Part shown: piece after piece, positions 1 through 12,700 of the stretch | Layout of the letters: each line of letters opens with the position of its first letter | Position numbering within the stretch: position 1 is the first letter of the stretch | Assembly (NCBI GenBank): GCA_036426205.1 | Contig: CM071570.1 | Coordinates: forward strand, 139,392,754 to 139,456,753 | Direction: 5' to 3' | DNA: 64,000 bases | Source of the DNA: Ascaphus truei | Lineage: Eukaryota > Chordata > Amphibia > Anura > Ascaphidae | The notes under the pieces: model-generated | Told to the model about the DNA's origin: nothing | The model's input: the letters and a program-made list of their open reading frames with translations, nothing else | Database searches by the model: none | Translations under genes and position numbers: made by a program

Positions 1-260
1 CATACAAGTCATCTTCTGCTGCCTCCCTACATTAAGCTCTCTGTTCCTCTCCAACACCCCGACACAAATCCCAGCGCTGACCCCTCTGCCCTCCACATAA
101 ATACTAATAGGTCCATTTCAATAAGGATGTTTTGGAAGCAATTTGAAGCCATGAGTGTGTGTCGAGCTCTTGTTGATAAAGAGCACAGGGAAAATACTTT
201 AAATAGATTCCCTCTGACAGAGAACGTGTTTCAGGGCTCACTTTTGTTTCCTCAGGGGCT

Positions 261-495
261 CATAATAATAATAGCGTTCTTGTATAGCGCTGCTAGTTTT
301 ATGTAGCTTTACAGAGACATTTTGCAGACGCAGGTCCCTGTCCCATGGAGCTTACAATCTATATTTTGGTGCCTGAGGCACAGGGAGATAAAGTGACTTG
401 CCCAAGGTCATAAGGAGCCAACACCGGGAATTGAACCAGTGCATCAAACTCAGTGCCAGTCAGTGTCTTTACTCACCGAGCCGCTCCTCCCTTCT
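261..495 (+). repeat. MIR/CORE-like SINE, copy 1
   Basis: Contains the block GACTTGCCCAAGGTCA followed by GGGAATTGAACCAG and CTCACCGAGCCGCTCCTCC, the layout of MIR/CORE-type SINE cores. A second copy in the same orientation lies at about 53088-53315 in an MDN1 intron, alignable over its whole length (TATAGCGCTGC, ACAGACATTTTGCAGAC, GAGCTTACAATCTAT). Which SINE family it belongs to would need a repeat library. Confidence 0.7.
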
Positions 496-844
496 CATGA
501 TTTGCAATGTTTCAGGCTGGTGTATTTGCACCCTAAATTATTAACCCCGTCACCACTTGCGAACATTAAATGCATAAAAAGGATTATTCTCTCTACAATC
601 CTATTTTAAAAGATTACAATTTAATTATACAATGAGTTAAAAAAATAGAATTATATAATAAAATCAATGAACAAAAAGTAAATATAACATTAATAAAAAT
701 TCTCTGTTTGTAGCCTTGCTGAGCTATAACTAGTATGATTTAAATTTGTACATTATCACTTCTTACAGAATAAATTACATAGATTTTTTTACTGTTTAAA
801 CCCCCCCCCCCAAAAAAAAATACCGCAAACAACCTTGCCTAATA

Positions 845-965
845 GTTGTACCAAACAAGAGCTACCAGTTTAAGTGCCGACTGAGTCACTTGTGCTGAAG
901 CAGGGATATCCTGAAAACCTGACCTGTTGGTAGCTCTTGAGGACTGAGTTTGCCATCCCTGCACT
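845..965 (-). mobile_element. hAT-like palindromic MITE fragment, copy 1
   Basis: The phrase pattern GAGCTACCA...CCTGAAAACCTGACCTGTTGGTAGCTCTTGAGGACTGAG...TGCCA is the palindromic, gene-free layout of hAT-type MITEs. A better preserved relative is at about 62058-62216, where CTCCAGTCCTCAAGGGCCAC is mirrored by GTGGCCCTTGACGACTAGAG. Confidence 0.55.
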
Positions 966-1515
966 AAACCCTTTGTGTTATGTGGGGAAGGCACAGTCAG
1001 AGAGATTATTTCCAGCCTTTCAGGCTCAGGATGAGATGTAAATCTAAAATAGGAAGTCAGGACTTTAATCCCTCTGAGACTGCTATTTACACAATTAGAT
1101 ACTTTGTATAGTATTAAATAGTACATACTGTTGTCAATTTATGCCTACATTCTGTTTGTGCACCTGTCCTATTTCTTCGAGTCTTGTATCTATTAAGGAA
1201 TCGTAATCCCTTAACAGTGGGACTTGAACTGGCTTTAAAAATGTAATGCTTTAAAGTTCAGAGGCGTTTTAAAGGCTTTAAACTGTGTAATTGCACCAGG
1301 TTTGCAGTGTATGAGAAAACATTATATATTTGCTGTAGATAATTAAACTTTCACAACTATAAAATATATATAAGAATATATACATGCAAATGATTATTGA
1401 TGAATGAAATTAGCCATGGACACATTTCTCCGCACCAGAGGGAAAACAATTGAAAAAAATAAAAAGCACTAATTACTTGATTCAGCTCTAGGTGGAATTC
1501 TACAATAGATTGAAA

Positions 1516-1566
1516 GCCCAGGGCGTACAGGGCGTACAGGGCGTACAGGGCGTACAGGGCGTACAG
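1516..1566. repeat. 10-bp tandem repeat, about five units
   Basis: The unit GGGCGTACAG is repeated head to tail without variation inside an ANKRD6 intron, about 75 bp upstream of an exon acceptor. Confidence 0.95.
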
Positions 1567-1639
1567 TGCAGAGAGTCAAGTACAAGAATCTTGTTTTGGA
1601 AACTTTTCGAAACAGTTGTTTGTTACTTATTTCCCATAG

Positions 1640-1810
<171 letters not shown>

Positions 1811-2069
1811 TAATTGGCCTGCAGGTTAAGTAGCTGAAGCTGCTTGTGTGTGTGTTGGACGTAATATCTCTGTAAGAAAACAATGGTATTTTTTTTAAAA
1901 TAAATTTAATGAGAAAGGTACCCTTTAGTCCCCTAGAAATTAGGCACTATTTAACATTCCTACACACAAGCATTTAAATGTAATAAGACCATAGCGTAAG
2001 AAGGCATCAGAAGAAAGCAAAACATGATGTATTCCAATTTATAGTGTTTGCTCCATGGGTCCATGTTAA

Positions 2070-2232
2070 AATGGATTTGAAGCAGAAGGTGACACTGTGT
2101 GTTCATTTGCATGTCATTTCCCAGAATCCCTAGCTGCAGTGGAAGCATTGCATGCGAAGAGATAATCATGAAAAGCAGGGTTGCAGACCCGTCTGAGATG
2201 TGAATGTGCTGACAAGTGGTATTTTTATGTGC
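2070..2232 (+). repeat. Dispersed repeat, copy 1 (CATTTCCCAGAATCC family)
   Basis: About 150 bp align with 58738-58885 in the same orientation: shared blocks are TTTGCATGTCATTTCCCAGAATCC / TTGCATGTCATTTCCCAGAATCC, GCTGCAGTGG, GAAAAGCAG and TGCAGACC. The two copies sit in introns of the two different genes. No coding potential; family not identified. Confidence 0.75.
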
Positions 2233-2281
2233 TGTAATTTATAGTGTCAAACTTTATCATACACAATATTGAATTTACTGA

Positions 2282-3915
<1,634 letters not shown>

Positions 3916-4224
3916 TGAGACAAATAACAGCTCGTTTGATCCTAGAAATATTTAAAAGACTATGGGGCCTATTCACTAAACTTCGATAAGTTAGTGGCTG
4001 ACTGCTAAGGTAATGAAGGGGTTAAATAGCTTTACCCGGTTTGTTGGTGGTAGAGGGGCAGGGTGAAGCTTGTAGTTGCCCCAGGATGGGTGTTTATGCC
4101 ATCCAGTAGGAATGAACCCCTTCAAGGTAATGAAGGAGTTAACCCCTCCCTCGAGGCCTAACCACCCACCTGGGGCAACTACCTCCTTAACCCCCCCCCC
4201 TCTACCACAAATAACACCACAAAG

Positions 4225-4449
4225 GAATGGGCAAATGTGCTATTAGCCAACAGTAGACTGTTCATGGTCCCAAGGCTCAACAAAGTATCCGGCCGCTCCT
4301 CCTTCTCTTACCGTGCACCCCAAAACTGTAACAACCTACCAGAGACTCTCACATCCACCACCAGTCTAAATTCTTTCAAATCTAAGGCTGTCACACATTT
4401 TAATGTGGTCTGTAACTGTTTCATACGCCCATAATACAAATTATCTTTA
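4225..4449 (+). pseudogene. LINE ORF2 C-terminal fragment (L2/CR1/Rex-like)
   Basis: Translates as a short peptide with FMVPRLNKVSGRSSFSYRAP, NLPETL and SLNSFKSKAVTHF, the usual C-terminal end of fish and amphibian LINE ORF2 proteins (pattern RAP..WN.LP...R...SL..FKS.LKTH). It ends at a TAA near 4432-4434. The 3' untranslated tail is split by the fold-back insertion and resumes at 5604-5618. Confidence 0.75.
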
Positions 4450-4464
4450 ACTGTGCATGCAATG
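4450..4464. repeat. 15-bp target duplication, left copy
   Basis: ACTGTGCATGCAATG, identical to 5604-5618 on the other side of fold-back element 1. Confidence 0.9.
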
Positions 4465-5603
4465 AAAACATAAAAATGTTGCGCTCAATGTGGTCTGTGC
4501 TAGAGAATAGTGACTTATATATAAATTAATAATACAACCTGATAGGTGATGTTTTGTGCTGCTGATCAGTGGGAATGGTTCAAACACCAAGCTAGATAGA
4601 AACAAAAAAAGAACAGCGCAAAAAAACCATAGTGTAGTATATTTAAATAGTTTTATAAAAAATAAAGGTGAGTATTGCACGTACATCAAAAAGAAGGGTT
4701 AATAGCAAGACATGTTAGGGACATGTTACCACTCGGCAGGCATAACGGGATACAGGCACCGGGAATTGGACGTCCTCCCTCAAGATGCTGGTATCTGGAT
4801 GCAGAGTATACAGCTCAGCTCGGTTCACAGCGTTGGGGAACCTTCCCGCGCCTTCACGGAGCTCACAGCAGTTGTTCTCAGGGGTGGATCACCGCGTCTC
4901 TTCCTGGTTAGTCCACGTTGGCGTGTGACGTCATCCGGCAGCGTCTCTCGGCCTGTCGCGTCTTTAGTGCGTCACTCCTTGGTGATATGCAGTCGAGCAG
5001 TGTACAGAGTCCCTTGCAGGTCCCGCAATGAAACAAATGTCCCAATATAATGCCGCAATGGGGGTATATGTAAAGAATAAAGGAACGAAGTACGAACTAA
5101 CGAAATGCGTAGGAGAGGGCCGTTCCTTTATTCTTTACATATACCCCCATTGCGGCATTATATTGGGACTTTGTTTCATTGCGGGACCTGCAAGGGACTC
5201 TGTACACTGCTCACTGCATATCACCAAGGAGTGACGCACTAAAGACGCGACAGGCCGAGAGACGCTGCCGATGACGTCACACGCCAACGTGGACTAACCA
5301 GGAGAGACGCGGTGATCCACCCCTGAGAACAACTGCTGTGAGCTCCGTGAAGGCGCGGGAAGGTTCCCCAACGCTGTGAACCGAGCTGAGCTGTATACTC
5401 TGCATCCAGATACCAGCATCTTGAGGAGGACGTCCAATTCCGGTGCCTGTATCCCGTTATGCCTGCCGAGTGGTACATGTCCCTACATGTCTTGCTATTA
5501 ACCCTTCTTTTGTGATGTACGTGCAATACTCACCTTTATTTTTTATAACACTATTTAAATATACTACACTATGGTTTTTTTGCGCTGTTCTTTTTTTGTT
5601 TCT
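4465..5603. mobile_element. Fold-back element 1 (long palindrome with 15-bp target duplication)
   Basis: Left arm 4598-5087 and right arm 5121-5603 are near-perfect inverted copies of about 485 bp with a 33-bp loop. A unique 133-bp extension (4465-4597) is present on the left only. ACTGTGCATGCAATG occurs directly at 4450-4464 and 5604-5618, restoring the interrupted LINE tail when one copy and the insert are removed. No ORF is shared with a known transposase. Long variable target duplications suggest target-primed insertion rather than a cut-and-paste enzyme. Confidence 0.85.
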
Positions 5604-5618
5604 ACTGTGCATGCAATG
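5604..5618. repeat. 15-bp target duplication, right copy
   Basis: Identical to 4450-4464; directly follows the outer end of the right fold-back arm. Confidence 0.9.
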
Positions 5619-5775
5619 TCTTGTATATAATGTATACCCTGCTCATTATGTAACTGTATTTGTAAACATGTATTATTTGTCTTAACTCTGTGCCCAGGAA
5701 AACGAGAGGTAACTCTCAATGTATTACTTCCTGGTAAAATATTTTTATAAATAAATAAAATTAAAATAAAAGTAT
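5619..5775 (+). mobile_element. LINE 3' untranslated tail, continuation after fold-back element 1
   Basis: Contains CTCTGTGCCCAGGAAAACGA and GAGGTAACTCTCAATGTATT then an A/T-rich tail of TAAA units. The same tail occurs inverted at about 6868-6990 and 14283-14380, so three copies of this LINE 3' end lie in the same intron. Confidence 0.7.
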
Positions 5776-6867
5776 GGCAAATAGTGCTCTTGCCCATTCA
5801 AATATACAATACGGTGCAATAAAATACAATACAAAATACAACACTATAAAAAAATACACTAGCCATTCTATCCATTGTTTGACATGTTGTGTCACCTATG
5901 TTCTCAACAGGGGCATATATAACCACATTGGCAACCTACTACCCACTCCCTCTACCCCCAACAATCCCCCCACCCCCACCCCCGACCGACACACCCAGTA
6001 ATGGGCAATAACCCTATTATCCAGATCAGGATAAAAGCACATTTGCCCATTAAAAAGAAACCATTAGCAGCAACCCTATAGTAAATAAATGTTGTACTTA
6101 CCCCTGCCAGGATGAAGGCCATGTTCATCCTCATCCTCTTCCGTGGCACCAACATTAAAATAAAAAAAAATCTACTGGCCCAGTAACCCTTAATTACCTT
6201 AGTGGTTAGTAACTCCCCTCCTTGCTACTCACCGGGGAGACCTAACCACCCTCTCCAGGGCAACTACCTCCACCCCCCACATCCTCTACCCCATCACCAC
6301 ACATAAAAATGGGCAAAAGCCCTAGTAGACAAAAATGTCCAATAGCGCTTTTGTAGATTTTTTTTTTTTTTTACACAATAAAATGAAATTGACATTTCAA
6401 TACATTCAAATAAACAGTAGGCAATAAATCCATTGATAGGCACTGTGACAATCTATGCCCTCAACGGGGGCACAGATGTCCACATTGGCAACCAATGGGC
6501 AACCTAAAAATACAAATTTATAACCAAAAAACACATAATAAAATAAAAACAAACAGTAGCCAAAAAAGGCATTGATTGTCACTCTTGTTATCTATGGCCT
6601 CAACGTGGCACAAATAACCACATTGGCAATGAATGGGCATACAAAAAAACCCACAATGAAATAAAACACCAACTCTAAGGTAATTAAGGGGTTACTGGCT
6701 AGTAGCTATTTTTTATTTTATTTTAATGTTGGTGCCAGGGAACAGGATGAGGACGAACATGAGGATGGTCTTCATCCTGGCTGGGGTAATTACAACTTGT
6801 ATTTACTATAGGGTTTCTGGCTAATGGTTTATTTTTTTATAACTTATATTTTTATTAATATTCTGGG
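5776..6867. repeat. Non-coding internal repeats of the composite element
   Basis: Repeated blocks such as ACATTGGCAACC / CACATTGGCAATG, CTCAACGGGGGCA, AATGGGCAA and TAACCACC recur several times between 4,000 and 6,700 and again near 12,900, in both orientations. No gene is seen. Confidence 0.55.
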
Positions 6868-7060
6868 CTGAAAACGTGACATTTATTTATTTTATTTATA
6901 AAATGTTTTACCAGGAAATAATACATCGAGAGTTACCTCTCGTTTTGTTTTCAAGTATGTCCCATTCCATTTCATACTTTCAAACAAGATGCATTGGTAA
7001 TGCTGAACAACGCAAATGGCATGTACAAATCATAAAGAAATTACCAGTGGGAAATGGATG
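6868..7060 (-). mobile_element. LINE 3'-end fragment, inverted copy
   Basis: Reads on the - strand as the same tail as 5619-5775: GAGGTAACTCTCGATGTATT and CCTGGTAAAACATTTTATAA, then TAAA units. Confidence 0.65.
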
Positions 7061-7391
7061 GAGGGGGTGAGGGAGGGGGTGTGATGAAGGTCTTTTTTCT
7101 ATTGTTTGTTCCTGTCGCTTGTGGAAGCGTCTAGAATTTGGCTTAGCTCCCTCATTGTGATTGGCTCGCTTTGACTCCCGTGGGGTTCCATTCTCATCCT
7201 TCTGCCCTGACACTCCTGTCACTAGTCAAAGGAGAAAGCATCTAGAGCTATCAAAGCAATATCGAGGTGGCATTCACTCCTGGGATGTCCGTCTGGGCCA
7301 ACCATGGCAACCAGACTTTTTGGAATTTATTGCCAGTCATTCATTAGATTTTGTTCCTAATTTTGGCCAGGGTCAGAATCTCATTTTGTTT

Positions 7392-8387
7392 TCACAATGC
7401 TGCGATCTCGCACCTCGTTGCCGTAGAGAAATGGGCAATCAATTTAGAGTCAGTTCTGGATATACCTTGTAATGGTCTGTTCAATAAGAACAACCACGGG
7501 TCCAAAGGAATCACGAGGCCCAAAATCCTCTGTAGCCAATCCTTAATTTGTTCCCATAAGAGAGTCAAACGAAGGCAAGACAGCATGTGCAACAAGTCTG
7601 CTGGCTCTCCACACCGTCTGGGGCACAATGAGGAGTAACCAAGGTCGAATTTGGATAGTTTAAGTGGAGTAAGATACCACCTCATCTGGACCTTATATGC
7701 GTTCTCCTTTAAGGTCGTGCAAACTAAGCTCTTTGAAGCTGCCAGAAAAATCTTTTCACAATCTTCTGATTCTAGCTCTTCCCCTAAGTCCGCTTCCCAC
7801 TTAGCTATGTATTGAAGCTTCCTATGATACTCAGCTCCAGAACAGATCACTTCATTGTACATTTGAGAGGTTAGTCCACTTGTATCTGTTTCTAATATAG
7901 AGAGTTTTTCAAAATTCGGCAATGGTGGACGGGGAGTAATTTTATTATAAAGAGCGCAGATCTGAAGGTACCTAAAAAAAAAATCTGAGTTGGGGATGTC
8001 CTTATCTGACATTATTTGGTCAAACGTTTTGCTGCCTATTCTACTCTCCAGATCCTTGAGTCTACAATACCCATTCTGTTTCCAATTTTTAAAATCTACG
8101 CTATACAGACCCAAAGCAAAGTCAAGATTATCAAATAATGGAGTCATTAAAGAATTTTTGGAGGTCTGGGAACATCTAAATTTGGAGGCCTCCCAAGCTG
8201 CTAACGAATTGGTCATTGAGGAAAGCGGTTCTTGAATGGATTTAAGCATCCTTTTTGGTGACCAAATCAAGTTATGTAACTCAATGGGTGTACATATTTC
8301 ACACTCCAGTGCTACCCATCTTTTATTAGTGGGTTCTGTGTGCCATTGTGAAATTTGGCATAATTGGGCCGCTCTATAGTATGACAA
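7392..8387 (-). pseudogene. LINE ORF2 C-terminal region (331 residues open)
   Basis: The longest open piece of the LINE. It carries the C-terminal domain typical of Tx1/L1 ORF2: KVQMRWYLTPLKLSKF followed by a zinc-finger-like C-P-R-R-C-G...DLLHMLSCLRLTLLWEQI and a Trp-rich end. The terminal residues CEIAAL precede a stop at about 7392. Alternative: none likely; it is not a host gene because it has no splice context and is co-linear with the upstream RT fragments. Confidence 0.82.
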
Positions 8388-8401
8388 AAGGCAATGTACC
8401 G

Positions 8402-9043
8402 CTAGCCCCCCAGAATTGGCCTCCTGAGGATGTTACTCTTGACTGTCGGGGTTTTGCCCTTCCATATAAATTTAGAGATCAACTTCTGAACCGAGCGAAT
8501 ATCCTTCAGCACCACTGGTACTGGTAGGGTTTGGAACAAGTAGAGAAGTCGGGGAAGTAGATTCATCTTGATACAGCACATCCTTCCAAACCAGGAACTA
8601 CTATATGAGGACCACCGCCCGATATCTCCTTTCAATTTTTGTAATAATCTGGGGTAATTCACTTTGTACAGAGTATTGTAGCTATTGATGATGTAGGTTC
8701 CTAGGTACTTAATGGCTACCGGTTGCCAATTAAAGTTAAAGTTTATAGATATCAGCTTTACCACTTACCTGGGCAGATTTACATTTAGGGCCTCTGATTT
8801 GGCTTGGTTTATTTTGAGGCCAGAGATTCTATTACATTTACCTAACAGATTAAATAGGTTGGGTAGGGAGGTGAGAGGCTTTGATAACACCAGTATGACA
8901 TCATGTGCATAGAGAGCTAATTTATGCGATTGTTCCTTAATTTGGATACCAGATATGTCTGGACTTTTTCTAATTTGGGCTGCTAGTGGCTCCATGCATA
9001 AGGCAAACAGGGGGCAAAAGTGGACACCCCTGTCTAGCACCAC
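8402..9043 (-). pseudogene. LINE reverse transcriptase fragment with altered catalytic box
   Basis: Two adjoining frames (8402-8764 and 8765-9043). The first contains YLGTYI and the helix KLKGDIGRWSSYSSSWFGRM, the usual RT thumb/connection motifs. The second contains GVHFCPLFALCMEPLAAQIR and KLALYAHDVILVL. The position that should read Y-A-D-D reads Y-A-H-D (8900-8911), which removes one of the metal-binding aspartates. Confidence 0.85.
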
Positions 9044-9074
9044 TCTTAATTTGGAAGATGTCAGAGGGGAAGAC

Positions 9075-9353
9075 CTAATGTGTCACCTTTGCGGCCGGGT
9101 TGGTATACAGTGCCATAATTGCCTTTATTATTCTACCAACAAAGCCAAATGCACCTAGCGTCGCCTTTAAATATGGCCAATCTATTCTGTCAAAGGCCTT
9201 TTCTGCATCTAGGCTTAACACCATGACCGGGGTCTTTTTGTTGTTAGACAATTCAATCAGGTTAATTATGTGTCTGGTGTTGTCTGCTGCCTGCCTATTC
9301 TTAATAAATCCCACCAGGTCAGGGTGGATCAATTGGGGTAAGATATGACCCAA
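9075..9353 (-). pseudogene. LINE reverse transcriptase fragment (palm/fingers)
   Basis: Contains DLVGFIKNRQAADNTRHI and VLSLDAEKAFDRIDWPYL, matching RT motifs (G-F-I-x-N-R-Q; S-L-D-A-E-K-A-F-D). Co-linear with the pieces on either side; the linking bases 9354-9419 translate as PISRINSDIKIYSKLLANR, showing the ORF was continuous before a stop arose. Confidence 0.85.
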
Positions 9354-9419
9354 TCTGTTTGCTAGTAATTTAGAGTATATTTTGATGTCCGAATTTATTC
9401 GCGAGATTGGTCAATAACT

Positions 9420-9986
9420 TTAACAATTTGTTGGATCTTTACCTTCCTTAAATATTAAGGAGATGGATGCCTGAAGCATCCGACTCGGGAATGAGGCACC
9501 TGCCAGCAATGCATTGTACATTCGCAATAGGCGAGGGGCTAACAATTTGTCGAATTTTTTGTAATAGAGATTAGAGTACCCATCAGGACCTGGTGCTCTA
9601 GAGGGTTTCAGGTTTTTAATAACCTCCAACACCTCATTAGAGAAGTATCTTGGAAGCTGCTCCCTCTCTGCACTCAACCTAGGAAGGCCCGAGTCCTCCA
9701 GGAATTCCCTCAAGGCCTGCTCTGTTTTGACCCCATGGGCGACCTTCTCTCCATTATAGAGCTCCTCGTAATACTGTTTGAACTCTTCCACAATTAATTT
9801 GGGGTTGGATGTCAGTCCCCCCGACTTTCTACGGATAGTATTTATGTTATAGTTAGCTTGTCTGTTTCTGATTTTGTTTTCTAGCATGGTATCTGGCCTG
9901 TTTGCTTTTTCATAAAACTTCCTCTTTGACCAATTGAGAGAGTTCTCAGCCTGGGAGGAAAGTAATAAACTCAACTCTATTCTCAC
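9420..9986 (-). pseudogene. LINE ORF2 fragment between endonuclease and RT
   Basis: Contains NLKPSRAPGPDGYSNLYYKK and ASISLIFKEGKDPTNC, the conserved entry of the L1-type RT domain (K-x-x-x-A-P-G-P-D-G; L-I-x-K-x-G-K-D). The sequence upstream is Lys/Arg/Asn-rich, as usual between the endonuclease and RT domains. Confidence 0.87.
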
Positions 9987-10400
9987 ATCTTTTAACTCAT
10001 TTAAGATGTCTGTCCCCTTAGTTCGCCTATGTAGGTCTGAGAGTTCTTGTAATTTAGCCTGTCATTTCTCCAATTTTGCTTATCTCTCTTTTTTGCACCC
10101 TGCTGCGATGTTGATGAGGGTACCCCTGAACGTAGCTTTATGAGCCTCCCAAAGTGCTAGGTGGGACTCTACACTACCTTTGTTTATTCGAAATAATGTA
10201 TCTATTTCTACATTGAGCTGAAGTACCTCTGGAATTTTAATAATTGACTCATTCAACTTCCAGTTTGCTCCAGGTCTGTCTAGATTAATTTGGGAACACC
10301 GTAGTTCGATTGGTGCATGGTCTGACCATGAAATATCATGGATCCGTGTACCAGAGACCTTTGGGACCAGTCTGCTAGAAACAAAGAAGTAATCTATTCT

Positions 10401-10930
10401 TTAGCCATCATGACTGTAAGAGTAGAATGTGAAGCCTTTTTCTCTCGAGTGCAATTCCCTCCAGATATCTGACAATTGGTTGTCTCGCAACCCACAAATG
10501 AATTTGATTGTGTTCTTTCTCTTAGCCCTTTTGGTCGGGATCGAACTATCTAGTTCCGGATCCAGAACCAGATTAAAGTCTCCTGCTAAGATTCTGTAGC
10601 CCTTTAACACTCTGTCTAGGGTGCTAAAGAAAGAGGAAAAGAATTTTGGGTCGTATTCGCAGGGAGCGTAGATCGTAGCAATTGTTAAATATTGGCCCTG
10701 AATCTTGCCTACCAGGATTATAAACCTTCCATCCCTATCCCGCTTAATTTGCTCTATCACTAACGGGAATCTATTATGGAGCAGAATAGCAACCGCTTGT
10801 TTCTTGACAGTGGCTAAGGATAGATACAACTGTCTATATTGTTTATCGAAGTATTTCGGGTAATTGGATGTGCTAAAATGTGTCTCCTGTAAGAGGATGA
10901 CAACAGCTTTCTTTTTCCTATAGTGAAGAA
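10401..10930 (-). pseudogene. LINE apurinic-type endonuclease domain, N-terminus lost
   Basis: Motifs VVILLQETHF (catalytic Q-E-T-H), TIATIYAPCEYDP, YRILAGDFNLVLDPELD (G-D-F-N) and FTFYSYSHDG mark an AP-endonuclease-like domain. The usual N-terminal S-x-N-x-x-G motif is absent: the homology stops near 10925 where a GC-rich insertion block begins. Confidence 0.85.
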
Positions 10931-10962
10931 AAAAAGCTGTGTGTGCTGTGCACGCGCATAGT

Positions 10963-11344
10963 AAGTGAAACTTCTTTGTGTGTGTGTGAATATGTGTGTA
11001 TGTGACAGTGTGTGAAAGTGTATGTCTGTGTGTGTGTTTGTGAGTGACAGTGTGTGACACGGTGTGTGACCCGGGGGTGTGGGTGGGTGGTCTGCGCGCC
11101 GTGTCCTCTTCTCATATGTCAGCGGGCGTGTGGGGGGAACGGCGCCGCTGCCAGCCGCTTCTGCCATGCGTGGCGTCTGTCAGCGGCGCAATCACTACTG
11201 CGCATGCGCGGCATATGTCAGCGGGTGTGTGGGGGGAACGGCGGCCGTTAGGAGTGTGACGTCATTTCTGTTTCACATTTTCGTCTCCATGAAGGAGTTT
11301 TGTTCCATCAAAATTGACTAGGTGCCACTAAAGAAGTTTCACTT
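10963..11344. mobile_element. GC-rich element with 15-bp inverted ends, copy 1
   Basis: AAGTGAAACTTCTTT at 10963-10977 is mirrored by AAAGAAGTTTCACTT at 11330-11344. The interior holds a GT-rich simple repeat and CpG-rich blocks (TGTCAGCGGGCGTGTGGGG repeated). A longer relative with the same ends is at about 45880-46750. No transposase is visible. It has inserted into the LINE endonuclease region. Confidence 0.65.
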
Positions 11345-12349
11345 CAAAAAGGTGCAAGCGAAAATAGCACTACTTAAATGTGCAATGATATTTACGTGAA
11401 CATAAATATAGTTCAATGTGGTTTGGTGAGTAATCAAAACATGATACTATCCTTGGAGAAAGTGCAGCTCCCAAACAGGACTCCAACCCAGTCCAGAAAA
11501 AGTAGTGGCAGAAAAAATCAGGGCGCAAATTTCATCCAGGGACATAAAGGATATAAATAACAACAATAGTGCAACACATTATACACAATTTAAATACGAA
11601 TTGGATAAATCTGTGAATGTTAAACCCACGTGTTCCACGTGAAAATCAGGCAGTGGGGTTATATAGAGTAACCAACTCAGAAGAACATCTAGATAGGCTC
11701 TTCATACATCCAGAAACTAATTTCCATAAGGTCAGAAGAGGAGAGATCAGCGAACCCTCCTTCTGCAGTTCGGGAGATCTGGTAACTATGAGCCGACAGG
11801 ACCTCCCGTACCTAGGGCGGAATACGCTTACCCCCAACCAGGCACAGGGGTCTACCAGCTTCAGCAATCCTTCCACTGCTTCTCTATATTCTTTGGCGTG
11901 AGCCACATGTTGAAACTGCCGCAGACACCTCCAGGACACCGCCATTAATCTTCTCCACTTGGTCCTTGCTTTGGGCCATCGATCCTCCTCCAGACCAAGT
12001 CGCTGGCTCTCAGGCTCTGGGTAAGCTCTAATCCCCTCCTGGCTTTCCTTTTCGGGCTCCTCCACGGCAATAATAACCGGCTCTCGCTCTCCTTGTTCCC
12101 GGGCGGGTCCTCCACGTGCGCCCCTAACTCAGCATACTTTTAGACATCTAGGCATGTATAAATCCATGGCAGGGATACTCCTAATAGGAACACTGTGGGG
12201 AAGGGGTGATGCCGCTTTAAAAGTTAATTGATTTGCTAGAAACCGCAACCTTGTCTCCTCTAGGCCTTAATTGGCCACCATTTCTCTCCGACCACGGTCG
12301 AGCGTCTCACTTCCCACCATAACGCCTTCGGAGAAGTATCTTCCTCAGC
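11345..12349. other. Unassigned block within the LINE
   Basis: No LINE similarity was recognised here. A 139-residue open frame on the - strand (11646-12065, Glu/Arg-rich, with RWPKARTKWRRLMAVSWRCL) has no family I recognise; its codon composition and lack of splice context give no reason to call it a host gene. It may be the coding remnant of another retroelement. Confidence 0.4.
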
Positions 12350-12700
12350 TCGGTGAGTAAAATTTAATCCCCACTTTTTTCAGGAACTCTTCCCCTTCCT
12401 CGATTGATCTCAGAGCCACAGCCCAGCCACCTTTGATCACTAATAGTCCGAAGGGGAATGTCCAGCGGTACCGGACGCCATTTTCCCTGAGGATTTTGCC
12501 CCTTCAATCTAGGGTGATTGGGGACAGGTCCTGAAAAGTCTGCAGACTGATTTCTACGAAGGTAGTGGTGGGGGAATTACGTGTTATCACACACAGAGCT
12601 TCCTTTATTTTGTAGTTGTGTAAGCGTATAATAACGTCTCTGGGTGTTCCATTTGTCTGCGGCCGAGCTTAGCGATCCAGGTGAATCTATGCCTCAATCT
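12350..12700 (-). pseudogene. L1/Tx1-type ORF1 protein C-terminal fragment
   Basis: Reading the - strand across stops gives NGTPRDVIIRLHNYKIKEAL, FVEISLQTFQDLSPITL and WTFPFGLLVIKGGWAVALRS. This is the C-terminal RNA-binding region of L1-type ORF1 (R-D-V-I-I-R-L.. motif; D-L-S; F-P-F-x-L...). It is the evidence that the LINE is of the L1/Tx1 type rather than CR1 or RTE. Confidence 0.8.

Larger units (their letters stand above)
1..1639 (+). other. ANKRD6 intron (partial) with several repeats
   Basis: No exon is visible before the acceptor at 1638-1639. The stretch holds a MIR-like SINE (about 261-495), AT-rich sequence with poly-C/poly-A runs near 800-820, a hAT-like MITE fragment (about 845-965) and a 10-bp tandem repeat (1516-1566). 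Confidence 0.7.
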
